Source: Liolophura sinensis (taxonomy: Eukaryota > Mollusca > Polyplacophora > Chitonida > Chitonidae). Taken from it: a stretch of DNA of 64,000 nt. The notes beneath the pieces are model-generated. The model saw nothing but the letters and a program-made list of their open reading frames with translations. It did no database searches and had not been told where the DNA came from. This document shows, one piece after another, positions 25,998 through 37,805 of the stretch; position 1 is the stretch's first letter, and each line of letters starts with the position of its first letter. The stretch covers positions 50,250,046 to 50,314,045 of the forward strand of contig NC_088302.1 of assembly GCF_032854445.1 (NCBI RefSeq), given 5' to 3'. Made by a program: the position numbers and the translations under genes.

Positions 25998-27610
25998 TTA
26001 TGACAAAGGCCATATGGAGCAGATGGGAGCACATGACCAAGGCCATATGGAGCAGATGGGAGCAGATGACCAAGGCCATATGGAGCAGATGGGAGCAGAT
26101 GACCAAGGCCATATGGAGCAGATGGGAGCACATGACCAAGGCCATATGGAGCAGATGGGAGCAGATGACCAAGGCCATATGGAGCAGATGGGAGCAGATG
26201 GCCAAGGCCCTATGGAGCACATGGGAGCAGATGACCAAGGCCATATGGAGCACATGACCAAGGCCATATGGAGCACATGGGAGCAGATGACCAAGGCCAT
26301 GTGGAGCAGATGGGAGCAGGTGACCAAGGTCATATGGAGCAGATGGGAGCAGATGACCAAGGCCATATGGAGCAGATGGGAGCAGATGACCAAGGCCGTA
26401 TGGAGCAGATCACCAAGGCTGTATGGAGCAGATGGGAGCAGATGACCAAGGCCATATGGAGCACATGGGAGCAGATGACCAAGGCCATATGGAGCACATG
26501 GGAGAAGATGACCAAGGCCCTATGGAGCAGATCACCAAGGCTGTATGGAGCAGATGGGAGCAGATGACCAAGGACGTATGGAGCACATGGGAGCAGATGA
26601 CCAAGGCCATATGGAGCACATGGGAGCAGAAGACCAAGGCCATATGGAGCACATGGGAGCAGATGACCAAGGCCGTATGGAGCACATTGGAGCAGATGAC
26701 CAAGGCCATATGGAGCACGTGGGAGCAGATGACAAAGGCCATATGGAGCACATGGGAGCAGATGACAAAGGCCATATGGAGCACGTGGGAGCAGATGACC
26801 AAGGCCATATGGAGCACGTGGGAGCAGATGACCAAGGCCATATGGAGCACATGGGAGCAGATGACCAAGGCCGTATGGAGCACATTGGATCAGATGACCA
26901 AGGCCCTATAGAGCAGATGACCAAGGCCGTATGGAGCAGATTGGAGTAGATTACCAAGGCCGTATGGAGCAGATGGGAGTAGATTACCAAGGACGTATGG
27001 AGCAGATGGGAGCAGATGACCAAGGCCGTATGGAGCATATGGGAGCAGATGACCAAGGACGTATGGAGTAGATGGGAGCAGATGACCAAGGCCATATGGA
27101 GCAGATGGGAGCAGATGACCAAGGCCGTATGGAGCAGATGGGAGCAGATGACCAAGGCCATATGGAGCACATTGGAGCAGATGACCAAGGCCATATGGAG
27201 CAGATGGGAGCAGATGACCAGGGCCATATGTTGCAGATGGGAGCAGATGACCAAGGCCGTATGGAGCAGATGGGAGTAGATTACCAAGGACGTATGGAGC
27301 AGATGGGAGCAGATGACCAAGGCCGTATGGAGCATATGGGAGCAGATGACCAAGGACGTATGGAGTAGATGGGAGCAGATGACCAAGGCCATATGGAGCA
27401 GATGGGAGCAGATGACCAAGGCCGTATGGAGCAGATGGGAGCAGATGACCAAGGCCATATGGAGCACATTGGAGCAGATGACCAAGGCCATATGGAGCAG
27501 ATGGGAGCAGATGACCAGGGCCATATGTTGCAGATGGGAGCAGATGACCAAGGCCATATGGAGCAGATGGGAGCAGATGACCAAGGCCGCATGGTGCACA
27601 TGGGAGAGTA
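25998..27610. repeat. 33-bp minisatellite, left block (about 49 units)
   Basis: Units of 33 bp: ATGGAGCAGATGGGAGCAGA then TGACCAAGGCCAT. Occasional units lack the middle 11 bp. The unit is a multiple of three without stops in several frames, so long frames appear on both strands. Near the right end a 297-bp block (9 units) is duplicated, so positions 27016 and 27313 start near-identical stretches. Confidence 0.97.
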
Positions 27611-28270
27611 TGACCAATATAGTGTCATGTCCGACATTCATGTACCATTCGTAGTCCATAAAGGGCGTTCCAAGTCGATAATGGCAAAATCCATTTCCGA
27701 AACAACGTTTAACACTAGCTCCAAAAGACAAAGGTATGTAAGAAATTATACAAATAGGAAATAAAGCCGGTAACACACAAGACAGAAGCAGTCATCAGTT
27801 TTCAATGATACTGGGCAGACAGTGGGTATTCCAGGCATGAATTCCATACCAAAGGTCAAATTCGTAGTCCATTAATGAGTTCCAGGTCAAATAACAATTT
27901 AACAAGGTATCTCAGTGGCGCTTTGATTGCAACTGTTCATAAAGGCATCATGCAGATGTAATGAGCATGGCTGCCTTTACGGCCCCTAGCACGAGGTTAA
28001 GCGGTATTAGATACATTTTGAAAATGACAAGCGTTACAGACCTTAACTGAACAGATTGTGATTCAAAAGTAACAGACCGTTACGTCTTTCCCTTTAATAT
28101 GTAAGGATCTCATACCACAAGAGGTGCCATCTATGATGTTACACATGACATGCTGGTCTGTATAAAAGCTGTCTACAAGATAGATGGTTACACTTGGCTA
28201 TCAGCGCCATCTATGTTGTTAAATACCATGTACGTGACAGATATGTACATAAGGATAACAGCGTCGTCTA
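27611..28270 (-). mobile_element. 3' flank of the retroelement remnant
   Basis: Non-satellite sequence between the left 33-bp block and the reverse transcriptase remnant. TTCGTAGTCCAT occurs at 27647 and again near 27868, a possible trace of terminal repeats. Probably untranslated 3' sequence of the element; its limits are inferred from where the satellite stops. Confidence 0.4.
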
Positions 28271-29814
28271 TGTGGTTGATCACAATGCAGATCGCCAGAG
28301 ATTCTGAACACTCTGTCCATACCTGTCAACCAGAGTGTTATACTCAATGTAAAAGTTGAGAAGCTTAGAATGAAGGCATTTGATAGAGTATCCTTGACAA
28401 ACTAGTTTTTGAAGTAGCAACTTGTGACGCAGATTAAAGTCATCACAATTAACGCAAGATCTGACAAATGCTACAAGGCGAGATATGTATACGCCATACG
28501 CAGGACCCTTTGGTATATTGCTATCCATATAAGGATAATTTACAATATCAAAATTGAAATTATCCCTTTTGTCATAAAGGCCGTGTGAAAGTAGACCATG
28601 TTCGTCGTTGTACAGATATAAATCCTAATAAGATGCACCATCAGGACTATCTGTTGTCATCTTTAAATCCAATGAAGGCAGATAGATTTCCTTCAACGCT
28701 TCAGCAATATGGGGGTTATTTAACGCCAGTAGATCATCAATACACTGCTTGGTACATGAAAAGGATCGAGCTTTAAAGATATTACTTTTAAGTAATTTCT
28801 GCATATCGTCGTATTCACATGAAAACAGGTATAGGTCTGCCAAAAAGAGGCGCACAATTGGTACCCAATACCTGTGCACTGTTGGTAAATGGTATCCCCG
28901 AAGTTCACATAAATGTTATTAATGGGAAATTCAAGTAATTCAGCAATAGGTCAATAAATAATGTAACAACCCATGAGTGGGAATCTTTATAAATAGTAGA
29001 ACCAAAGAAAGCCTCATTGCTTCTGACGTTAATGTAACGGTGACCTGTTTTAGTGAATACCGAGACAATTAACAACGATATTCTTTAAATAAGATCTTTG
29101 GGAGGAATTGTAGTAGAGAGAGAGTACATGTGGATACATCTTTGTACGGTACATGCACATAAGCATCAATTTCTTCTGTAAGACGTTTGGAGTTGTTAAG
29201 AATCCACATGCAGTTGACACCTGAATTTTTTGTTATGGCACAATACTTATTTCAAAATGACTTTACTTCTTGTAACACTCTTGTAAGTAGGGTTGACAAG
29301 AGTTTGGTGATACAACTCCTTGAACCCGCAATACATCGAGCCTTGTACGGGGATTTATGCATTTTAGGAATCCAGTAAAGTTGTAGTATTTCTGTATGAC
29401 GGGTAGGTATTTAGGGTCCTTTCTTTAAGAAAGGTTTTGTGTTTATTAAATAGTTCCTCCAGAGTACATGTGGTAGCAGAATACGTGGATGTTGTTGTAG
29501 ATGTATATAGCTCTTGAACAAAAAATTTGATAATAATAATTCTTGCAAATAAAGATGACATTATTAGTAGCCTTGTCTGCTATAGTGAGGACACATTTAC
29601 TATGAAGGTCAGCGAGTGCTTCTTGCACAGTGGGATCCTTCAGAAACTGTTAAACTTTAGGTAGAGCATCAATGTCTATACGGTATATAGCTAAACTAAC
29701 CTTCTTTTTGACAATCTCAAGCCAATCGTTAAGTTCCAAAGAATCCACTTTCTCCCGTTTTGACCATTTTTTAACATATTCCTCAAGCGTCGAGATGATA
29801 TTTTTTGTTAGATC
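28270..29814 (-). pseudogene. Decayed reverse transcriptase, Penelope-like type
   Basis: Minus-strand fragments read in order as parts of one reverse transcriptase: a basic N-terminal piece (29810-29650), DLHSKCVLTIADKATNN (near 29600), a shifted frame with PKMHKSPYKARCIAGS (near 29360-29300), CMWILNNSKRL, YLFSCEY and CIDDLLALNN in place of the usual Y-x-DD box (near 28760), and GPAYGVYISRLV with a long C-terminal helix region (28528-28280). The PK.HK motif suggests a Penelope-like element, but I cannot exclude another retroelement class. An in-frame stop near 29650 and several frameshifts show it is dead. It appears truncated at its 5' end, where it abuts the right 33-bp block. Confidence 0.75.
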
Positions 29815-30405
29815 GAATGGAGCAAATGGGAGCAGATGACCAAGGCCGTATGGAGCAGATGGGAGCAGATGACAACGGCTGTATGGAGCAGATGACCAAG
29901 CCCATGTGTGGCAGATGGGAGCAGATGACGAAGGCTGTATGGAGCAGATGGCAGCAGATGACGAAGGCCGTATGGAGCAGATGGGAGCAGATGACCGAGG
30001 CCATATGGAGCCGATGGGAGCAGAAGACCAAGGCCATATGGAGCAGATGGGAGCAGATGACCATGGCCCACATGGGAGTAGATGACCAAGGCCATATGGA
30101 GCAGATGGGAGCAGATGACCAAGGCCTATGGAGCAGATGGGAGCAGAAGACCAAGGAACTATGGAGCAGATGGGAGCAGATGACCAAGGCCATATGGACC
30201 AGATGGCCAAGGCCCTATGGAGCACATGGGAGCAGATGACCAAGGCCGTATGGAGCAGATGACCAAAGCCCTATGGAGCAGATGACCAAGGCCCTATGGA
30301 GCAGAAGACCAAGGCCCTATGGAGCAGAAGACCAAGGCCCTATGGAGCAGATGGGAGCAGATGACCAAGGCCGTATGGAGCAGATGACCAAGGCCCTACA
30401 CAGCA
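29815..30405. repeat. 33-bp minisatellite, right block
   Basis: Same unit and orientation as the left block, about 18 units and more degenerate, several shortened to 22 bp. Together the blocks bracket 2.2 kb holding the retroelement, so the element probably inserted into one pre-existing array. Confidence 0.95.
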
Positions 30406-32508
30406 GATGTGTCTAAAATTCTCTGTACAAGGCCGGGATTGAGCCTGCACCTGAATTGAATTAGGAAATACCAGTACGCACTTAATGATGTGCCAGCTCT
30501 GCATTTTTTTTTGTTATATATGCACACGAGATCAATAGCTAGGAAAAACTTACAAAGGCCAACCACATTAAAGCTTTAAGCTTCAGGAATAAGGTATTCC
30601 AATAAAAGACAGGTTATACCAAACAGTGATTAATTCTGTTACACAGAACTGTGCAAAACTATAAAATCAATTGAAGACTTGAATGATGGCCAGTCTTAGA
30701 GACGCTCAAGATGTTTAGAAAAAATTGTAGGAAGCCCTGTGTAATTCGCTTAATATCTGGTGAAGTCCAGGTTTTATAGCATCCCTTCCCTTGGTTAAGC
30801 CACAGCATACAAAACAACCACGTGTCTTTTTGCTTCTTTTTCAATGTTTATTGGAAAAATCAAACCACTCCATTCAATGGAATGCCAGCGGAAAAGATAG
30901 AGGTACACATAAAATACAGTGCTAGCTCTTACACCCCTTGATGAATACATTCTTCTAATGAGGGAAGCATTAGCAAGGTAAATTGGGCCATCTTTAACAA
31001 CATGCATTCAGGGACGACATAGAGTGTACTAATCAATAATAAATTAGCCTTCAGGTAGAGGAAAATGATCACCAACATGTACACTGGCACAACATAGCAC
31101 TCAAAGCACATTTCCAATTTATATTGACTTTATCGGATCTGTTTTTTGCTGTGTCAAGAATATTTCATGCCATCATTTAACAATTCTTTGTTTGGCATAA
31201 CCTGATCCTCTCAGAATAAACATGGTGGGTCAGAAGGGAAAGCTTTTTTATTCTGGATAAAGAAAGGCATACTTGAGGTTTTAAGATACGGAGAAAAATG
31301 AAACTAAATGTCTATCGAAGGCCCAATAAAAACTTTGATGTAGGGCTGTTTGGGTAAGGTATGGTCACTCAGGTAGTGCAAAACAAACATACTGTTATTG
31401 ACAGCCTCACCCAAATGACAGTCATCTGGTCTATCAGTGGGAGAAATCTGGGGAGCTTGGAGGAAACTGGGCAGGATTTTTCACCACATCCATGTATCTG
31501 ACAAAACTCTTGGCATAGAGTAACAATACATTTCAGTGTTAAAGTCACCTTTACACAACTGGTATACTGCACTGGTATATGTTATTTGTTACATGCCCAT
31601 TGTTTGACATATTCTTTTACGTTTTCATTTTTTTTTTCAAAATTTGATTATTCAAAAGGTTTACACACAAGGCATTTAAAGTGCCAATTCATCTGCCGAG
31701 TATTCAAAATTTTTAGATTTTTAGAAAGCTAAAATTCCATGTTTTTCTCACATTTGTAAATCCTTCGTGAATTTAGTTACACCAATATTATTTGGTGTTT
31801 TACAGTTTTATGGAAAAACAGACATGAAACAAAAATCCACTTTTTATTTTGCCTTACTAGTATCTTAATGTTTTCACGATTTTCCTGTTTTTCAACGCTT
31901 TCTGATCATGTAAATATGTCTTTAGCAGGAAAAATGGCTGGAATAGTCCATATTTTCCACAAATGACGATTCCCAAGTTTTATTTCCATGCTATATTCTG
32001 GCATTCAAGAAACATTTATTCAACAATCCCTGACGGTCCCTGAAGTAAGATGATTCCCATACAAGAAATGAGAACAAAACAGCACGTCATCATCATCAGA
32101 CATACCACTGAGAAATGTACCTAAAAATACCTTCACTAAGTTTTTAAAACTTTTTGAAAAACAATTAAATTCACTTAAAGATATTCACTTGAAATCTGAA
32201 GTAGGCTTTTTATAGTGTTGGATGGCAATGATGTTTTACGGACATTTTTCTTGACCTTTATGTTTGGCCATAAACAAAAATTCTTGTGATTTGCATTATG
32301 CAATGTGCACTAAGAGCTATTCTCATGCCTATTCCATGGTCAAAAAAACAAGGCCATGCATTCTTACAAGAAAACACATTTATATCACATCATCAAAATA
32401 TCTAGTCTTGGAAGATTCATTTTGTATAGTTTACACAGTTTGTTACAAGTACATGTAGCTGCAATAAGCAGCTCAATAAATTGCTCTGTAGGCCTGTCAG
32501 TCAAATTT
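30406..32508. other. Intergenic gap, no supported gene
   Basis: Between the satellite and the 3' end of GEMIN8. AT-rich, with only short frames lacking recognisable features. May include GEMIN8 3' untranslated sequence. Confidence 0.5.
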
Positions 32509-32759
32509 TGTGGCCTAGAGGTTAGCATGCTACCACAGCACAATAACTCAGGAGACTCTAACCATGTGATTGCTATGACTTCTAGTCCAGTTCATGATGG
32601 CTTCATCCCCATTTATACCTGGAAAGCTCTGCCAGCGTCCTGCGGAAGGTCATGGGTTAACCTCAAGCTCTGCCAGGTTTCCTTCCCACCATGATGCTGG
32701 CAGTCATTGTATATGTGAGATCTTCTTGAGTCGTAAAAATCCAATCAAATAAATAAATA
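32509..32759 (+). mobile_element. SINE, nearly full length
   Basis: From TGTGGCCTAGAGGTTAGCAT to CCAATCAAATAAATAAATAT. Diverged body. Lies about 190 bp past the GEMIN8 stop codon. Confidence 0.85.
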
Positions 32760-32949
32760 TCTTTTAACATGGGACTTTCTCTTCACACAGAGGCCTGACT
32801 GCATGAAGACATGGACTATTTGCAGGATACTGTAGCTATTCTTCATTTAGACACCACTTTTCCCATGAGAGTTCAAGGACCAACTCTGACTAAACTGATG
32901 CAAGAAAGCCATATCACAGGGAAGACTCATTATTTCAAACAATTTCACC

Positions 32950-33263
32950 TTATGCAGAAGAGAAGTGCGTCTGCTTCAAATTACATTTACACGAGACACA
33001 GTATCCCACCGAAACAGTGAATCCCCTGAAATTAAGAGTGAACAATTCACTTATCAACTTCATGAAAAACACAATTTTCAAGGGCATATTTGGCCAGAGT
33101 TTTGGTTGAAGGATATCAGTGTTTCGGTCAAAGGTCATCTGCATGGCAGTCTCCATCCCATGAATCATTGCAGCTCCTTTCCCATACAGTAGTTTCATTT
33201 CTTGGGTTCGCCTCGCACCTGGCCTCTCCGTCGGTGCCTGAGTCGTGGCTGTCTTTCGATTAG
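32950..33263 (-). CDS. GEMIN8: GEMIN8 coding exon 3 (C-terminus)
   Basis: TTTCAG acceptor, phase 1. Encodes TNRKTATTQAPTERPGARR and then MKLLYGKGAAMIHGMETAMQ, highly similar to the vertebrate C-terminus. Reading continues 38 residues past PLK to a TAA at 32952-32950. Confidence 0.9.
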
Positions 33264-35449
33264 CTGAAACACGAACAAACGGAAAGATGAGTGCTGGAAT
33301 AACTGAATATATTCTCAGGTACTCTTACTGAAATTGTGTATTGCACATTTTGAGGTGACCTCATTTTTACATCAGCATGTATCTACTATGTACACGAGTC
33401 CAAATACAGATGTCAGTGTATATGTTTCAAGTTCAGCATTGATTAATCATGAACTTTGATTTAAAGGGGATAAGATTTAGAACCATGAACCTGTCATTTG
33501 GTGCTATTTATTCAAAGACTCAGAAACTTTTTCAGTTTAAAAGACTGTACTATAGCCACAGACTACTCAAACACTGACATCAGTCCTTTGTTGCAAAGGT
33601 TATTTATGTATGTCCATCTATAATGTATGTTATTTATGAGTTAAGGTGACGAGTGACAATTTTTTTCACATACATATAATTACAAGTTCTAAATGGGAAA
33701 TATGAATGACATCCATTAAAACATACAACTATAAGCTATTTATGAAATAAACTTACTTTTTTCTGCATCAACATACACATCTCCACTATTTTCCACATCA
33801 CTCAACTTCTTAGCATCATCTGTCAAAATAATCAAGAAAAATCGTCATTAATTGCACCTGTTACAGTTTCAATTCATTCATACAATATTTCATTTTCCCC
33901 TTCCCTACCATATCCATGATGAGTTGTGTCGCTTTGTGTAACTAAGGGTACTGCATCAAAAAGCAGTAACAACATCCTCCAACCATAAAACTGTTGATAA
34001 GAGAACAATAAGTGACGTTAATAGACCGGTCAAACATATGCCTTGTTTATCTGACTGTTGTTAAAGCAGCATACTCAAGAATATTTCACTTAAGCTGTAA
34101 AAATAACAGTTCAATAATTAACAACCACAATAGTATTTATGTACATATAAAGTTATACTGAACAACCAAATGGCTGCCTTGACATAAACAATACACCTGC
34201 CACAAGACAATATCAATATGAAGAACTGTATACATGAAAGATGGTACACGTTGCCATGCAGAAGAATAAAGGTGATTTTAAACTACTGCAATTTTCCGTA
34301 ATGACAACTCATGAACAGATCTCAAGAGGACTGGTTCATTCATCATTCATATATGTCCCATTTTCTACCTCAGAACTAATCACCTAGACAGTTAGAACTT
34401 CAAATGAAACAACTAGCATTTTATTTAATTCTAAACAGTATCAAAATGTTTTGGTGACACAAAGCATAAGAACAAAAAATGTTTGCATGCACAGGTCTGG
34501 GATGATTTCTAGTGATAAATATCAGTTAAATTCAGTATCACCCTAATCAAGAAATGTTGACTTTAATATTATAATGATGAAATTTGTGGGCAGAGCATAT
34601 TAAAACAACACAGAACACATCTAACCTTGCTTGGCAGACAGAAAAGCCCAAAACCGAAGCTGAATTAATGATGATTTAATTTTAAACTAGCAATCTCATG
34701 GACGAAGGACAAGCATATGACACCCTACGCAACCACAAGCTCCAATGTTAAATATAAATACCTCGTTCTTTCTTATGCTTTCTGGACTGTGCAAAAAATT
34801 CCACCATTTCATCTGTGATTTCCATTTCAAACTGTTCAGGATTAATGGCAGTGGCTAACTTTGATTCAGCTCCCTCCAGACAAGAGCTACTCTCTAAACC
34901 AGATGATGCTGTGTCTCTGCTTGTATAAGAACTCGATTTGGTATGGTGCGGTGTTCCTGTATTCACTTGCTGACTTTGTGTGTTAATTGAAGTCCACGTT
35001 GGGTAGGTGGTTTCTAGTGGAAGACGTGGCCTTTGTGATATGGCACTACGATGGAATGAAGCATATGGATTAAAACGTGACACATTGGGCTTAATGCTAT
35101 GGCTTTGAGTGGCACTCCCAGGGCTTAACCTGGAAGTTAACATCTGGTATGTCTCCAGGTGTTTGTGATACCAGTTCATCACTTGATGGTAATGTTTCCA
35201 GTACCTCTGAAAACGAGGATCCAGATACCAGTCTACAGTGTTAAGATCTGGAAATAGGCCAGCTGACTTTCCCCCAGTGGCAGTAGCCTGATTTCCTGGA
35301 CCAGCAGGACGCTCTGGGAGGTGGGAAGAGCCCTTTACACTACTCTCAATTTCTGACGAATCCTGGGAGGAATCTTCAGTTGTCACATCACCCCTCTCCA
35401 GTTGACTGTCTGGAGGCTCCATCATCAGGTCTGGAAGAATATAATCCAT
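32950..35449 (-). CDS. GEMIN8: Gem-associated protein 8 (SMN complex subunit), 3 coding exons
   Basis: GEMIN8 is a structural subunit of the SMN complex, which loads Sm proteins on spliceosomal snRNAs. It bridges SMN and the GEMIN6/GEMIN7 pair. Exons 35449-34762, 33819-33757 and 33263-32950 join in phase into 354 residues plus TAA. Diagnostic blocks are DWYLDPRFQRYWKHYHQVM (residues about 73-91; vertebrate WY..P...RYW.HYHQAM), MEITDEMVEFFAQSRKHK (about 209-226), APTERPGARRTQEMK, and MIHGMETAMQMTFD with QPKLWPNMPLK near the C-terminus. The ATG follows an in-frame TAA, so this start is the first possible. The protein is about 110 residues longer than human GEMIN8 (242 by memory), from an acidic N-terminus, a longer middle and 38 residues after the usual PLK end. 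Confidence 0.92.
33757..33819 (-). CDS. GEMIN8: GEMIN8 coding exon 2
   Basis: 63 bp, phase 1 in and out, TTGACAG acceptor and GTAAGT donor. Encodes DDAKKLSDVENSGDVYVDAE, equivalent to the vertebrate LDSYVNADHD region. Confidence 0.85.
33820..34761. other. GEMIN8 intron 1
   Basis: AT-rich intron sequence with no other feature seen. Intron 2 (33264-33756) likewise holds nothing recognisable. Confidence 0.7.
34762..35449 (-). CDS. GEMIN8: GEMIN8 coding exon 1
   Basis: 229 codons plus one base, starting MDYILPDLMMEPP. Holds the YW.HYHQ block and the MEIT helix, ending KHKKER at a GTATTT donor. The 70 residues before the conserved core are low-complexity Ser/Glu-rich. Confidence 0.9.
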
Positions 35450-35494
35450 CACTTTATTTTATGAGAGATTTTTAAAAGAAAAGACAACAGTATT

Positions 35495-35645
35495 TATTTA
35501 TTCACTTATTTATTTGGTTGGTGTTTTATGACATACTCAAAAGTGTTTCACTAATACAACAGCAGTCAGCACTATGGTGGGAGGAAACCAGGCAGACCCT
35601 GGAGGAAACCCACGACCAAAGACAACTGTTGGCCACATGCATATA
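35495..35645 (-). mobile_element. Antisense SINE fragment
   Basis: TTTATTTGGTTGGTGTTTTA and CACTATGGTGGGAGGAAACC, lying just upstream of the GEMIN8 start. Confidence 0.85.
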
Positions 35646-36734
35646 TGCACTGATAAAGTATTCCACATAAAGTTTGAACAGACATACCAAAAAGGTAACA
35701 AAAACAGCTGTGGCTATTAGGGTTTGTTTCCACCCCATTTCACAATAACTAAGGTTATGTTATTTATTGTCTTTCCTTTTAAATCTTTACAATGGCTCTC
35801 TCAGGGTCAATAACATTGGCAGTATTACCTACTAGTATAACATGGTGGAAACAAATATACACCAGTGCAGTGGTGTGTTTACCTGTGAAAAAATATGGAG
35901 TTACAATGTAAAAACCATTTCAACTATTATTTACTACAAATCAATGTAATAAAAGTCATGTTTAGAGAGGTGTCATCAATTTATGGCAAACTCCCTTTCC
36001 ACCATACTAAAAGACAAAGAGAGAATAGAGCAACACTGTAAGGTATTGGCCATTGAATTTTACCATTCTAACTTTTAAACTGATTTACAACGGGACATTG
36101 GAATATCTCTGCTTCACCAACGCCAAGGTCTGTTCTAAGCCCAAATAATAATCAAATGTTTTAGCTCTGGAGGTTGGGTGTTGAAATATAATATACACTG
36201 ATAACACTGGAATGTCAAACTTAGTTTTGCATGACAGATCTGTGATGTTATAATTTGCTACCCAGGGGTAAATGGCTCTCAGCCTTTTCAGGCTCTAGGA
36301 AATACGATGTTGGTGGCTAATTCATATGATTGGTTGCAGAGCAGGCTGTTAATAAGAAAACACCATCATTCGCTTTTCTACAGTAATTAAGGAAGCATTT
36401 ACTAAATAAATATAGTGTTGTCATTCGCTTTCATTCGTCATTAAGCTTTACAGAGACCCCCTTAGAAGGCAGTGACAACTGCTCCATCAATCCGCAAAGT
36501 TACAACAACAACGTCTGCATGCAGATATTTTCCCAAAAATCCAACATGCATAACAAATCACACAAAAGGTGTCACCATCTAAACTCAACCACTGAACGGC
36601 GTGCGCATATTATAATTCACCACCAGCTTATCCTAGTCCTAACATCAGACACCATTTTCTCACGTTTTCGTTTAAAGCTCTTTGAACTTGATCGTCAATC
36701 GCACAGACGAAGCCAAACTGATGAAGACCAGGTA

Positions 36735-36778
36735 TCATGTGGGCATGCGCACATCATTTGTTTGATCACGTGACCGTA
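36735..36778. promoter_or_regulatory. Candidate promoter motifs between GEMIN8 and WDR17
   Basis: A GGGCATGCGCAC element resembling an NRF1 site (36741-36752) lies 14 bp from a palindromic E-box TCACGTGA (36766-36773). Both are common in promoters of broadly expressed genes. Position suits a promoter of GEMIN8 (an upstream 5' UTR exon) or a shared divergent one. No transcript evidence is available. Confidence 0.3.
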
Positions 36779-37789
36779 CCTGTCTACATTTTTAAGAATA
36801 GACGAGGTGGCAGAATTCAGAAGATTTATTACATATCATTTGTGATGAAAACGTAGAAAGCATCACAGTAGCGTGTTTTCTTGCAATCTGCTCCGATGTC
36901 GTAGAGAGAGTGGCTGTCACGGTAAATATCAATGAGGGTGAAACGTAATCTGTGTTGTCGGCAACTGTCGTTGTTGTAGCTGTTGAATCTTGCATGTTTT
37001 GCTCTTTTTTACTGCTTGGCATTGACAGTTTAAATGTTGAATTCGCGACCCTTGTAGAGTGGAATGGGGTGGGTGAGAGGGACACAACATACAGCTGTTT
37101 AGCTTTTTAAGTTTGACTTTTCTGTAAAACGGAACACCCTAGTCAGTGATTACTTCGTGTTGATACCACTGGCGTCCTTCACCGTAGTCCAAATTTTCTA
37201 GCTCTATGTAGAATACACCAGGTACACCGTTTAGTAGGGTGAGGGATATTTGGATATGCCATATCCAGGGCTGCTCAACCTACAGTCAGAGACCGTGCAG
37301 TTGACTAAGTGGCGAAGAATAGTTTGCTTGGCAAATATGCACTGAACAAGGCATTACAGCAAAATATATTTAAATCCTCCTGTCGGTGACTAGATTTAAT
37401 TCCTACCATTTGTTCCTGTATCGGGACATGTAGTGTAATCAGTGAGTGGTCCATAACCCCAAAGCTCATGCTCATGCAGTAAACAGTAAAGAAACACTAT
37501 ATAGACATTGCCTTTCATGCCTGTTGAATTAGGGAATCCCTCCCTTAGGAAGTAAACTGTCAAAATGTAATGTAAGATGATACCTGTTTCCTGATTTTTG
37601 TACAAAGGGGCATAATCGAATGGAAAAATCAATCAAGAGACTATGCATAATTCACCAAAAATACAATAATTTCCATTACACTTACAGCTGTAAAATAAAG
37701 ACAAACAGTGGTTAGCATATATGACCCCTAGAATAGTTTTCCACCTTTAATTCTTGCAGAGTCTTTTCCATATTTCTAAACCAAAGGTT

Positions 37790-37805
37790 GGGGGGGGGGG
37801 GGGGG
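37790..37805 (+). repeat. G16 homopolymer
   Basis: Sixteen consecutive G residues, able in principle to form a quadruplex. Length is likely unstable. Confidence 0.95.

Noticed and set aside
25998-27610. A CRISPR-like array
   Set aside because: Units are directly adjacent with no unique spacers, and the sequence is from an animal genome.
26532-27776. A 414-codon open frame on the minus strand and several long plus-strand frames in the 33-bp array
   Set aside because: The unit is 33 bp without stops in several frames, so both strands stay open by periodicity alone. No start context, splice pattern or non-repetitive domain supports a protein.
36792-37085. 97-codon minus-strand frame between GEMIN8 and WDR17
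   Set aside because: Thr/Ser-rich and without similarity to either neighbour. It overlaps the likely promoter region.
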